Source: Treponema sp. OMZ 790 (lineage in GTDB: Bacteria; Spirochaetota; Spirochaetia; Treponematales; Treponemataceae). From it: a stretch of DNA of 64,000 bases. Location of the stretch: contig NZ_CP051201.1 in assembly GCF_024181285.1 (NCBI RefSeq), positions 1,364,001 through 1,428,000 of the forward strand. Reading direction: 5' to 3'. The notes below the pieces were generated by a model. The model was given only the letters and a program-made list of their open reading frames with translations, was not told the origin of the DNA and searched no databases. The position numbers and the translations under genes are program-made. This document shows, piece after piece, positions 1 through 8,134 of this stretch (the first letter of the stretch is position 1; each line of letters opens with the position of its first letter).

Positions 1-1120
1 CAAAATCCAAACTTGTTAAGGAATCGGCGAATATCCCCGGCACCCTTGTCTGTTTCTCGGCTAAAAGTAAATTACGGTAACAATAATGCCGCAAATCTCT
101 GTTATATTTTTCATGTTTTGAATCAAGGTTAAAAAGAATACCGCTTTCGGCCTTCCACAAATACAATAAAGAATTGTTTTTACGGGCCTTATCTCCCCGC
201 ACCTGATTTACAAGGCTGTGTACGTAAATCATCTTTGCATACATGGCATAAACATTGGGTTTATTAGCCAAAAGCTGTTTTACCGAAGTATTTACAAGCT
301 GATTTGAAAATATTGCGTTTGACGGTATAAAACCTTTTTGATATATCTTCTTATTTTTAAGAATTTGTCCTGCATGGTTTAAAGAAATAACCGAATCGGG
401 CAAGGAGATACGTTCAAAAAATTCATCCATCCACGATTTTTTTCCCTTCGATCTATCAAAAAAGCGGACTGCAGTATCTCTCGACAAAAAAACTACAACA
501 CTTGTCTCGGTTATGACACTTGCATGACTGCATAAAAAATCATAGAAGGCTGCAGGGCTCATATCGGTATTTTCAAATTCATAAGTAGAAGGAATGCCGA
601 ATAAAATTTTTCCCCCATCTTCCATACAAACCGGAACAAAGGCATTTAAACCGGCTTTACTAAAAAAGCGGGAGTCAAGCAAACAATATTCAATTCCGCA
701 TTTTTGAAGATTGGAAAGAACATTGGGATTCCATGCGAAATAAGGAAGATACATTCCGCGGGGTCTTTTATATGAATGCTTGCGTAAAGTATCGGTCATG
801 TACTCTATTTGACCTATCAGGTCCGACGAGGGTATCATCGAAACAAAGGGTTCATAAAAGGCATTTGCGAGAATTTCTACCTGTTTTCTGTTATGCATCT
901 CATAAATAACATCAAAAAAAGAGGGATTTTTACGCTGTATCCACTCCAAAAACCTGCCGCTTAAGGCCAGCGTAAAAGGAATAGAGGGAGAAGCATATAA
1001 ATTCGAGAAAAAATCTTTATAATCCTGGGTATAGTCTTCTTTTGAAAACTCGTCAATTATATTATAGTCGGCATGAACGGCAAAACATATCTCCAGTTTT
1101 TTTTTACTGTTTTTTTCCAC
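1..1120 (-). CDS. GH57-like protein (4-alpha-glucanotransferase/alpha-amylase fold), partial, probably inactive
   Basis: N-terminal 373 residues of a protein that runs off the left edge. I start it at a GTG (1120) preceded by AGGGG; the only nearby upstream ATG is followed at once by a stop. The fold signature is GH57: a leading His region (HAD at residues 16-18, where active enzymes have HQP), AFYEP at about 87-91, and RGMYLPYFAWNP at 121-132 aligning with the family block GMWLTERVWQP. The catalytic nucleophile Glu of that block is Tyr127 here, and no EKFG-type acid/base block is apparent further on. I therefore call it GH57-like, with enzymatic activity doubtful. The C-terminus is not visible. 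It lies downstream of the Rnf operon on the same strand, with a 99-nt gap. Confidence 0.75.
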   Translation of the reverse strand, partial: MEKNSKKKLEICFAVHADYNIIDEFSKEDYTQDYKDFFSNLYASPSIPFTLALSGRFLEWIQRKNPSFFDVIYEMHNRKQVEILANAFYEPFVSMIPSSDLIGQIEYMTDTLRKHSYKRPRGMYLPYFAWNPNVLSNLQKCGIEYCLLDSRFFSKAGLNAFVPVCMEDGGKILFGIPSTYEFENTDMSPAAFYDFLCSHASVITETSVVVFLSRDTAVRFFDRSKGKKSWMDEFFERISLPDSVISLNHAGQILKNKKIYQKGFIPSNAIFSNQLVNTSVKQLLANKPNVYAMYAKMIYVHSLVNQVRGDKARKNNSLLYLWKAESGILFNLDSKHEKYNRDLRHYCYRNLLLAEKQTRVPGIFADSLTSLDF

Positions 1121-1219
1121 AAAAACCCCTTTACATTTTTACAATGCCTCAATTATAAATTATAAGCCCGGCCTTGTCAATCCTGAACCGTTTTTTTATT
1201 ACGGTATTTATTTTTAAAA

Positions 1220-1768
1220 TTAAAAAAACTGAAAAAAAGGCGACAAATCGGTAAGATAAAAAGCCGACAGCATCAAACCCATACTTATCAAAAAGAGAGA
1301 AGCCTTTTTCCATTCATTAAAAGGTTCATTTGCATCTACCTTTCTTTTTATGGCAGTCAAAATAAATAAAAATACAAGAAGACTTAAAGCAGCCGAAAAG
1401 ATTAAAGCAGCACATTCAAAAAACGAGGAGGATTGATAGAGACAAAAAAATACCAAACCCCAGCTGAAAATCTTTTCTTCAGGCTTTAAATCGGCAAATT
1501 TGGGCAATACAAGCTTAATAAGCAGATTAGAAAATTCCAAAAAAACTATTGTGAGCACCGGAAGCAAAAAATGAACTTTTAAAGGATTTAAAACATACCG
1601 GCATAAGGCCCAAGTGAGGCTGACGGATATAAATACTGTAACTATGTTTTTAAGTAAAACGAAATATAGCTTTTTCGGGTTTGCAAGATATACATAAATA
1701 CATTCCAAACCTATTCCGTATACAAAGACTATTGAAGATACGAAAGTATAAAATAAAATAAGGCTCAT
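1220..1768 (-). CDS. rnfA: Rnf electron-transport complex subunit RnfA (divergent)
   Basis: 182-aa integral membrane protein with about six hydrophobic segments, last gene of the C-D-G-E-A string and overlapping rnfE by 4 nt. Rnf couples ferredoxin:NAD+ oxidoreduction to ion transport across the inner membrane. In other bacteria RnfA and RnfE share a membrane [2Fe-2S] cluster through two Cys each. Here the first conserved block reads GIGLEC (Cys23) instead of the usual LGICP, and Cys109 could serve as the second ligand. Identity rests on position in the operon, size and topology more than on sequence motifs, so the A versus E assignment could be argued. Confidence 0.72.
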   Translation of the reverse strand: MSLILFYTFVSSIVFVYGIGLECIYVYLANPKKLYFVLLKNIVTVFISVSLTWALCRYVLNPLKVHFLLPVLTIVFLEFSNLLIKLVLPKFADLKPEEKIFSWGLVFFCLYQSSSFFECAALIFSAALSLLVFLFILTAIKRKVDANEPFNEWKKASLFLISMGLMLSAFYLTDLSPFFQFF

Positions 1769-2364
1769 TCTTCCCCCCTTTCTCTCAAGTTAATATTCGG
1801 CGACTCTTTTGTGACGGAAAAATAAATCCATATTATAAGACCAAGGAGTATAAAAGCTCCGGCTGTAGTTCCCAAAAAACGGAATGCAGGGTGAGCCGAA
1901 AAATAAGGCAGATGAAGGGATAAAAAACCCGATGATACGGGAAACGAAATTGAACCGAAAGCAAAAAACTCCCTCAAAGCCGATAAAACCAAAATTAGAG
2001 CAGAATACCATATAGGTATATCCAGAGACTCGGAATCTTCATAATACTGTTTTAAGCCTAAAAAGATAATGTACGAAAATGTCAATATATAAGTATATAC
2101 CCGAATGGGTCCGTGCACTATGGGCAATATGCCTTCCAATAAAGAATTTACCAAAGCCGTACCCGTAATCATAAATACGCTTACAAAAATATACTCAAAG
2201 CGGTTTATATCCATGAGTTTTGCAACATAACTTCCTAAAAGCCCCAAAAAAAAGACAACCCACAATATAACGGCTAAAACTATACCGTAAGCAAAATTTG
2301 AAGATGCCGGAATTATGGGACATAAACCAAAAATAAACACAATTAATTTTTTATTTGCCGCCAT
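1765..2364 (-). CDS. rnfE: Rnf electron-transport complex subunit RnfE (divergent)
   Basis: 199-aa polytopic membrane protein. The N-terminal block IFGLCPIIPASS matches the RnfE/NqrD signature (LGLCPALAVTTS), and SALREFFAFG near residue 130 matches the GAIREI block. Cys15 is the only cysteine in the protein; the second Cys that normally helps bind the shared membrane [2Fe-2S] cluster (family block NCIILGR) is absent, the equivalent stretch reading FSYIIFLGL. The start directly follows the rnfG stop and the end overlaps rnfA, consistent with one polycistronic message. The basic and acidic C-terminal tail after the last helix would be cytoplasmic. Confidence 0.82.
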   Translation of the reverse strand: MAANKKLIVFIFGLCPIIPASSNFAYGIVLAVILWVVFFLGLLGSYVAKLMDINRFEYIFVSVFMITGTALVNSLLEGILPIVHGPIRVYTYILTFSYIIFLGLKQYYEDSESLDIPIWYSALILVLSALREFFAFGSISFPVSSGFLSLHLPYFSAHPAFRFLGTTAGAFILLGLIIWIYFSVTKESPNINLRERGEE

Positions 2365-2862
2365 TTATTTTTCCCCCTTACCGTTTAATTCAGCTTGCCG
2401 AAAGGCTTTATCGAGCTTCTTTGCACAAATATTTATAGTCAGAGGCGTTATTCCGTAATACATAGCCGGTTTATCCGAAATCTGTCCGCACAAACCGCAA
2501 AAAAAGCTTTGGTCAAATCCCCCGCTTTTTGAATATAAAAACAACCCCTGATACATTCCGTATTTTCCGCTCATATTTATAAAAGCTGCATAGCCTTTCT
2601 TATCTCCAACCCTTACTTCAAAAACGGCATTGCAAAAATTCATGTTTAAAGAAGAAGGCGCGACGGGTTTTACAACTTTTATGTTTGAATAATGTGAACA
2701 TAAAGGAGAATTTTTTAGAATGTACTCGGCGTCCTGTAAATAAGCATCTTGCTTAAGTCCCGAAACCAGATAACTGCTTCCCCAAAGCAACAAACCTGAT
2801 GCAATAAAAAAAGCAAAAAGTAAGGCGTATTTTTTTATTTTTTCTATATTGGAATTATTCAT
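2365..2862 (-). CDS. rnfG: Rnf electron-transport complex subunit RnfG (short, unusual flavin site)
   Basis: 165 aa, shorter than typical RnfG (about 190-220). It has one N-terminal transmembrane anchor (residues about 11-31) and an extracytoplasmic FMN-binding-like domain (GYAAFINMSGKYG at about 90-102, then GGFDQSFFCGLCGQ). The canonical flavinylation motif is S/T-G-A-S/T followed by T; here the matching spot reads YYGITPLT (135-142), which keeps one Thr but not the SGA context. Covalent FMN attachment is therefore uncertain. Overlaps rnfD by 8 nt and abuts rnfE. Confidence 0.75.
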   Translation of the reverse strand: MNNSNIEKIKKYALLFAFFIASGLLLWGSSYLVSGLKQDAYLQDAEYILKNSPLCSHYSNIKVVKPVAPSSLNMNFCNAVFEVRVGDKKGYAAFINMSGKYGMYQGLFLYSKSGGFDQSFFCGLCGQISDKPAMYYGITPLTINICAKKLDKAFRQAELNGKGEK

Positions 2863-3889
2863 AAAGTTTCCTTTTTTTAGCCTGTATTTTTATTTCAAGT
2901 ATTTCGATAAGCGGAGAAATAATATTACAGAGAATTACGGCAAAGAAAATTCCTGCCGGAGATGCTCCATGGCCGCATATAAAAAAGGCGCAAATACCTG
3001 TAAAAATTCCGCCCATAGCTTTTCCGTATTTGGTTTTAGGAGAAGATGCAGGCTCATTCATAACAAAAAAGGAGGTAAATAAAACGCCTCCCGTTAAAAC
3101 GGCTGACAATATATCGCCGGCAAAATAAGCATTTGAAACAGGAACCATTCCGAAAGCCCATACCAAAAGAGCGTAGGATGCCAAAAAAGCAGCCGGAAGA
3201 ATATAATCCGCAACCCTGATCGAAAATAATATTATTGACGAAATCAATGTAATTATATTATAGCGGAAAGCCGGTATCGAAGACGTAGAATTTAAAAAAA
3301 GACTTATATAACCTTCGGGAAGAGTCACTCCCACGCTGTGCAATAAAAGAGAATTAAGAGCTGAGGTTATAGTAAAATCTGTTTTAAGCTTTACAAGTCC
3401 GTTTGCTTCCATTACTGCAAAAAAACTCCCCTTCTCGCTTAAAAGAGAAAAGCCGGAAATCAGCGGCGGAAAGGCTTCCGGACGGGAAATATATGCAATA
3501 CATACGGCAAGGGCAACAGGGTTTATCCAATTACGTCCTGTACCGCCGAAAGCGATTTTTACTATAAACACTGAAAAAGCGCTTAAAATAAAAACAAAAA
3601 TAAAACCTATTCCCGTCGGCATAAAAAAACCAATCAGCAGACCTGAAATTATCGTTTCAAGGGATAGATTAAATTTGGACGAATTCGAATATGTAATTAC
3701 ATTTTCTACCGCCAATACACCCAAAACGGCAATTAAAATATTTAAAAGAGCATAAAAATCGGCAGTTATTATAAGAATTAAAATTTGGATGCTCAAAAGA
3801 GAAAGAACGGCTATGTGCATTCCAAATACAGGCAGACGGGTATATACAAAGGGAGCTGCCGTTAAAGACTGATTCGAATAAGATCTCAT
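2855..3889 (-). CDS. rnfD: Rnf electron-transport complex subunit RnfD
   Basis: 344-aa polytopic membrane subunit of the RnfD/NqrB family, the ion-translocating core candidate. Recognisable blocks are FGGTGRNWINPVALA (114-128; family GGLGQNIFNP) and VMNEPASSPKTKYG near residue 280 (family TDPVTSP). The region that carries covalent FMN in characterised homologues (consensus S/T-G-A-T) reads TITSALNSL at 173-181: the flavin-accepting Thr position is Leu178. I infer that this RnfD may not be flavinylated. It overlaps rnfC by 4 nt and rnfG by 8 nt, so translation is likely coupled. Confidence 0.88.
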   Translation of the reverse strand: MRSYSNQSLTAAPFVYTRLPVFGMHIAVLSLLSIQILILIITADFYALLNILIAVLGVLAVENVITYSNSSKFNLSLETIISGLLIGFFMPTGIGFIFVFILSAFSVFIVKIAFGGTGRNWINPVALAVCIAYISRPEAFPPLISGFSLLSEKGSFFAVMEANGLVKLKTDFTITSALNSLLLHSVGVTLPEGYISLFLNSTSSIPAFRYNIITLISSIILFSIRVADYILPAAFLASYALLVWAFGMVPVSNAYFAGDILSAVLTGGVLFTSFFVMNEPASSPKTKYGKAMGGIFTGICAFFICGHGASPAGIFFAVILCNIISPLIEILEIKIQAKKRKLYE

Positions 3890-5172
3890 ACAAAACTTCC
3901 TTTTTTAATTTTTTGTGCAGCATTTAAAATAATGGAGCATAGAGGAATCCTTGACGGACAGCAGGCAGAACAACAAGAACATCCGCCGCAAATTTCTATT
4001 TGTTTTACAATATCGGTATTAAAATCTTCTTTTTCAATAGCCCTCACAATTTTCTTGGGTTCCAAATAAAGCGGACAAGAACTAAAACACAAACCGCAAT
4101 TTATGCAATTTTCCGAAGCGGATTTTTTTATGCCGTCTTTTCCGGGAATATGAATTGATTTTAAAGTGCTTGTTACCGGAATATCCAAACTATCGGCCGA
4201 TAAACCTCCGATAAGCCCATTTAAAATGATTTGTGCAGGCATACTTTTAAAACCGCCGCATTCTTCTATCAGGTTTCCTATAGGAGTTCCGATTTTAACT
4301 TTTAATACCTTATGCTCATTAACCGCTTTACCTGTTATGAGAACATAAACTGAAGTAATAGGATTATTGGTCTTTACAACCTCATACGTATACATGGCCG
4401 TGGGTACATCTATTAAAAAGGGATTTTCTTTCTTTGCAAAATAATTATTGTGAATAAAAGGATAATCGGTTGAGGCATTTACAAATTTTACCTTACAAAG
4501 CGGTTCACAAGTTTCCGATATTTTTTCTAACTTGTAAAGATCGTTTTTACACAATTTATGAATACAGGTAACTGAAACGGCATTGAGTATCTTGGCCATT
4601 ATTCCCAAGCCCTCGGCAACTTCCGTAAAAAAAATATCAAATAAAATTGAATCGATGCCCGATGAAGGATCTTTGTCAAAAAGATTTATAAATATTTCGG
4701 TATTACCTTTTTTTAAAGATTCCCTTATCTGATAAACAAGGGGCACTGCCGGCATATTAGCCGTATTTAAAATACCGGAATAACCGATCGCTCTGATAAT
4801 TTCCGATTGTGAAGACGTTCTCCACGGATAATCAGCCGATGGACGTCCCAAAATATCAAAAGAACCCTCGAGTTTTACGGCAGCAGTATGAATGAGCTTT
4901 CCGTCAGGGAGGGTAAAGTCAACAAAATCATACAATATTCCGGGTATGGAAGAATATATGCCCACAGAAAAAGGATCTTCGGTACGGGCTATAATCTGGC
5001 CTTCTTTAACGGTTTCTCCCTTCATAACAAGGATCTGAGGCTGATTTTTTGCATCAAAAGCTATCGGTATAAAAGCCCTTTGAGGCAAAAAAGCATTTCC
5101 TTCAAACGAAGCCTGCAATTTAGGATATTCCAAAATCTCTTTACCCCGTTTAAATCTTAAAAATTCTGTCAT
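3886..5172 (-). CDS. rnfC: Rnf electron-transport complex subunit RnfC
   Basis: 428 aa. Peripheral membrane subunit that binds NADH/FMN and two [4Fe-4S] clusters. Visible: an N-terminal barrel-sandwich stretch (ILVMKGETVKEGQIIA), a central Rossmann-like flavin/NAD region, a SLBB-like segment (VKIGTPIGNLIEECGG), then CINCGLCFSSCP (about 356-367) and CGGCSCCSACCPSRIPLC (about 395-412), the two ferredoxin-type cluster motifs. All expected Cys are present. It is the first core gene of the operon and overlaps the preceding membrane-protein gene by 4 nt. Confidence 0.92.
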   Translation of the reverse strand: MTEFLRFKRGKEILEYPKLQASFEGNAFLPQRAFIPIAFDAKNQPQILVMKGETVKEGQIIARTEDPFSVGIYSSIPGILYDFVDFTLPDGKLIHTAAVKLEGSFDILGRPSADYPWRTSSQSEIIRAIGYSGILNTANMPAVPLVYQIRESLKKGNTEIFINLFDKDPSSGIDSILFDIFFTEVAEGLGIMAKILNAVSVTCIHKLCKNDLYKLEKISETCEPLCKVKFVNASTDYPFIHNNYFAKKENPFLIDVPTAMYTYEVVKTNNPITSVYVLITGKAVNEHKVLKVKIGTPIGNLIEECGGFKSMPAQIILNGLIGGLSADSLDIPVTSTLKSIHIPGKDGIKKSASENCINCGLCFSSCPLYLEPKKIVRAIEKEDFNTDIVKQIEICGGCSCCSACCPSRIPLCSIILNAAQKIKKGSFV

Positions 5173-6647
5173 TTTTCAAACACTCTCAATAATATAATCA
5201 TTAACGGCATTATAGCCGAAACAAGGGCAACAAGCAAAGCTGCCGTATTATAACGGTTAAGCGGAAATTTTTTAGGCGCATAAGAGGCTGTTATAAAACA
5301 CCCCTGACTGTAAAGCAAGTCTTCGATAGACGGGCTGGTCCTGAACGATATAACGCTCCGTATAAAATCATCATCCAAATTAAATATAAGGCCGTCTTTT
5401 TCGGTTACCACGCCTTTTTCATCTACGGAAAAATCACTGAAACTAACCCTGTCTTTTTCCTGCGAAGAAAAATCAAAGCGTGTAAATGGGATAACCTTTG
5501 CATTCCACGCATCTGAAATCAAGTTTCCCAAATCGGGAAGCTCATCGCCTGTCCGTATCTTTTTTAATTCATCAAAAGCCGTCTTGGAAAAGCCCGGAAT
5601 CCGAACCGATGCCTCAGGTACAGGCAGATATAGGGTGTTTTGATAAGCCTTGATAGTTTTATTAAAACTGAAATATAAAAACATTGCCGAAAAAATAATA
5701 AAACAAACGGCACAAGAAGAAACAATAAACAGATGTTTTGTATGCCAAAATTTTGCAACCGATTCGGGATTCATTACATAGGCCCTTATGGTCTTATGAA
5801 CCTTTTGTGTATCTATCTTCTTTTCAACCAAAAAACTCACTCTTTCGCTGATATAAGTAAGGGATGCAGAAGCTAAAACTGCGAAGGCAAATAGAACCAA
5901 AGAAATATTACTGTTGAATTTTGCAATTATCAAGGCAACAAACGGAAAAAATACTAAAAGAGGGTTCTTTTTTACTCTGGATAAAAGCTGTTCTCTTGTA
6001 AATTTTAAAGAGGAACCTATTGCTTCCGCCCAAAAAGCAAGAGTGTACATAATCAGGATTGAAGATGACAAAGCCAAAATTCCTCTCTGAAATGCTGCAT
6101 AAAGAACAAATGGAAAAGCTGATGTAAAATAATTTTTTTTGCGGCTTGTATAAAAAAATGATACGGCAAAAAAGATTGCAGCAGCACAAAATTGAAACGT
6201 CGAAAAAGGAGAATTATTTTCAATAAAAAAATATTCGGTATTTCGTTTTAAAAAGTTGAAAAAATCATTTGTTATAGTCTTTTCTGAAGGAATATACATA
6301 TATCTGATATTTTCTTGATCGTTTATAAACCACTGAGCATATCTTTCTTTATCGGTAAAGGGAAATCCCGTATATCCTTGTTCTTCCAAATCGGCAAAAC
6401 GGTTTTCAATCGTCTGAGAAGAAATAATACCGGTAATACCGTTTTCCTCAGCCGCATGTAAAATTTCCGCTTCATCAACCTCCATCGGTAAAAACAATAT
6501 ACGGTAAGCCTTCCACAATGTAGATTTTGAACTTACAGGAACAAAGATTAAAAGAAAAAAAGAGATAATCAATAAAAAACCGGCCGTAATATCAAGGCCG
6601 AATACATACTTTTTAGCTTGATTCATAACTTTATCCAAAATAAGCAA
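5169..6647 (-). CDS. Conserved membrane protein of unknown function, Rnf-operon leader
   Basis: 492 aa, not recognised. It has a membrane segment at about 20-40, an extracytoplasmic stretch of about 100 residues with charged helices, a central block of several hydrophobic helices (about 145-275), another helix near 310-330, a long soluble region (about 335-465) and a final helix. This resembles a permease-like core with two periplasmic domains. It overlaps rnfC by 4 nt and the upstream YuiD-like gene by 17 nt, so it is almost certainly made with the Rnf subunits. A role in Rnf assembly or ion coupling is inference only. Confidence 0.6.
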   Translation of the reverse strand: MLILDKVMNQAKKYVFGLDITAGFLLIISFFLLIFVPVSSKSTLWKAYRILFLPMEVDEAEILHAAEENGITGIISSQTIENRFADLEEQGYTGFPFTDKERYAQWFINDQENIRYMYIPSEKTITNDFFNFLKRNTEYFFIENNSPFSTFQFCAAAIFFAVSFFYTSRKKNYFTSAFPFVLYAAFQRGILALSSSILIMYTLAFWAEAIGSSLKFTREQLLSRVKKNPLLVFFPFVALIIAKFNSNISLVLFAFAVLASASLTYISERVSFLVEKKIDTQKVHKTIRAYVMNPESVAKFWHTKHLFIVSSCAVCFIIFSAMFLYFSFNKTIKAYQNTLYLPVPEASVRIPGFSKTAFDELKKIRTGDELPDLGNLISDAWNAKVIPFTRFDFSSQEKDRVSFSDFSVDEKGVVTEKDGLIFNLDDDFIRSVISFRTSPSIEDLLYSQGCFITASYAPKKFPLNRYNTAALLVALVSAIMPLMIILLRVFEK

Positions 6648-7119
6648 ATAATATTGAAGTGATGATACCCAAAATTATTCCGGCAACGGCTTCAACGGGT
6701 TTATGCCCCTGAATTTCACGGACAGCCTTAAAGCTGTAGTCTCTATTTTTTTCGGCAAATTTTGCACCAAGGTCATTTAAAGCCTTAGCCTGTAACCCGC
6801 TGGATCTTCTAACACCCACAGCATCCCTTATGACTATAAGAGCCATAAAACATGCAAAAATAAAGAAATCCGAGTCAAAGCCCTGTCTTATGCCTATGCT
6901 TACGGTTAAAGAAGCCACAAGAGCAGAATGACTTGAAGGCATTCCTCCGGTTCTCCAAAATACCAGCTCGACAAAATCAAGAGGGGTTTTTATTGAGGCA
7001 TTGAATAATGCAAAAATAGTTTTTATAATCTGACTCATCATCCAGCTGGTTATCGCAGATAAAAAAATCGGATTAGAAAAAAACAGGCGCCACTGCATTT
7101 TATACATCGTTTCCAACAT
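6631..7119 (-). CDS. Divergent PAP2 family protein (YuiD/DUF212)
   Basis: 162-aa membrane protein with the YuiD/DUF212 hallmarks: SQIIKTIF near the N-terminus, GGMPSSHSALVASL (about 58-71), a RDAVGVRRSSGLQAKALN block (about 97-114) and the C-terminal GHKPVEAVAGIILG. It is related to acid phosphatase/PAP2 enzymes, but the family's substrate is unknown. First gene of the Rnf-side operon and overlaps the next gene by 17 nt. The start at 7119 has only a weak upstream purine stretch; an in-frame ATG at 7104 is an alternative. Confidence 0.85.
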   Translation of the reverse strand: MLETMYKMQWRLFFSNPIFLSAITSWMMSQIIKTIFALFNASIKTPLDFVELVFWRTGGMPSSHSALVASLTVSIGIRQGFDSDFFIFACFMALIVIRDAVGVRRSSGLQAKALNDLGAKFAEKNRDYSFKAVREIQGHKPVEAVAGIILGIITSILFAYFG

Positions 7120-7147
7120 ATTACTAATTCTCTACAAAATAGCTCTT

Positions 7148-7174
7148 TTGTCAAGTCTGTAAATGGTATATAAT
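7148..7174 (+). promoter_or_regulatory. Promoter of the RluA-type gene, predicted leaderless
   Basis: TATAAT at 7169-7174 with a TTGTCA-like -35 at 7148-7153 (15-bp spacer). The ATG at 7181 begins 7 nt after the -10 box, where transcription would be expected to start, and no Shine-Dalgarno sequence precedes it. Confidence 0.6.
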
Positions 7175-7180
7175 GTATAA

Positions 7181-8104
7181 ATGATTAAAGAAAATAAAAT
7201 TTTTTATATAGGCGAAGACGATTCGGGCAGAAGATTAGACCGTGTAATCCGTAAATTTTTAGAAAATATGCCTCTTTCAGGTATATATTCTGCAATCCGC
7301 CGGGGAAAAATAAAGGTAAACGGTAAAAAGAAAAACGGTTCTTATCTGACCAAAAAAAATGATGAAATTTCGATAGATATAAACCTGTTTACTTTGACGG
7401 AGGGTTCGGACAAAAATCAAATAAATTCTTTAATTCCAAAACCTGATGTGATATTAAAAACCGATGACTTACTTTTTGTAAATAAAAGAATTGGAGAACT
7501 TGTACACGGCCAAAACAGTCTCTGTGATGCAGTATCAAAGTACTTTCCGCCCAAAGAAAAAAGCCTCTCATTTAAAACAGGGGCACTGCATCGTCTTGAT
7601 AAGGATACAAGCGGAATTCTAGCCTTTTCTCAAAGTTTAAAAGGGGCTCAAAATTTTTCAAAAGCTTTAAGGGAAGGAAAAATCGAAAAATTATACATAG
7701 GAATAACGGAAGGTAGACCATCATTAACGGAATTTAAAAGTACAATCGATCAAAAAGAATGCCTTTGTCTTATAAAAATTCTGGAATTTTCAAAAAAAGA
7801 AAATTTAAGCCTTGTACTCTTTAATCTTATAACCGGAAGAAAGCACCAAATACGGATACAATGCGCCCAATTCGGTACCCCGTTATTAAACGACAAAAAA
7901 TACGGCTCAAAACAAAAAAAAGAAATTTCGCAAGATTTACCGAAAAAATTCGGTTCGGTATACTTTCTGCATGCTTATAAACTAAGGTTCAACGAACAAT
8001 TTTTGGATAAATTACCAAACGAGATTACCGCCCCCTTTCCCGAATATTTTAAGAGGGCGGTTCAAATTTTATTCACGGTAGATTTGACAAAGTTAAAAAC
8101 TTAG
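7181..8104 (+). CDS. RluA family 23S rRNA pseudouridine synthase
   Basis: 307 aa. Isomerises uridine to pseudouridine in rRNA (RluC/RluD-like; exact site not assignable). An N-terminal S4 RNA-binding domain (RRLDRVIRKFL...RRGKIKVNGKKK, about 17-55) is followed by the catalytic domain with HRLDKDTSG near residue 138, whose Asp is the catalytic residue, and the TGRKHQIRIQ block near 225. Length is normal. It stands alone, divergent from the Rnf operon and convergent with the metal ATPase gene. Confidence 0.93.
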   Translation: MIKENKIFYIGEDDSGRRLDRVIRKFLENMPLSGIYSAIRRGKIKVNGKKKNGSYLTKKNDEISIDINLFTLTEGSDKNQINSLIPKPDVILKTDDLLFVNKRIGELVHGQNSLCDAVSKYFPPKEKSLSFKTGALHRLDKDTSGILAFSQSLKGAQNFSKALREGKIEKLYIGITEGRPSLTEFKSTIDQKECLCLIKILEFSKKENLSLVLFNLITGRKHQIRIQCAQFGTPLLNDKKYGSKQKKEISQDLPKKFGSVYFLHAYKLRFNEQFLDKLPNEITAPFPEYFKRAVQILFTVDLTKLKT

Positions 8105-8108
8105 CTGA

Positions 8109-8134
8109 GATAAGTAATTCATTACTTATCTTTT
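8109..8134. terminator. Bidirectional hairpin between rluA-like gene and metal ATPase
   Basis: Nine-bp perfect stem (GATAAGTAA / TTACTTATC) with a TTCA loop, followed by TTTT on the plus strand. It lies between two convergent genes; the ATPase stop codon is inside the right arm. Confidence 0.6.

Noticed and set aside
1790..2011. Small minus-strand reading frame inside rnfE
   Set aside because: Frame shadow of rnfE; no SD and no recognisable protein.
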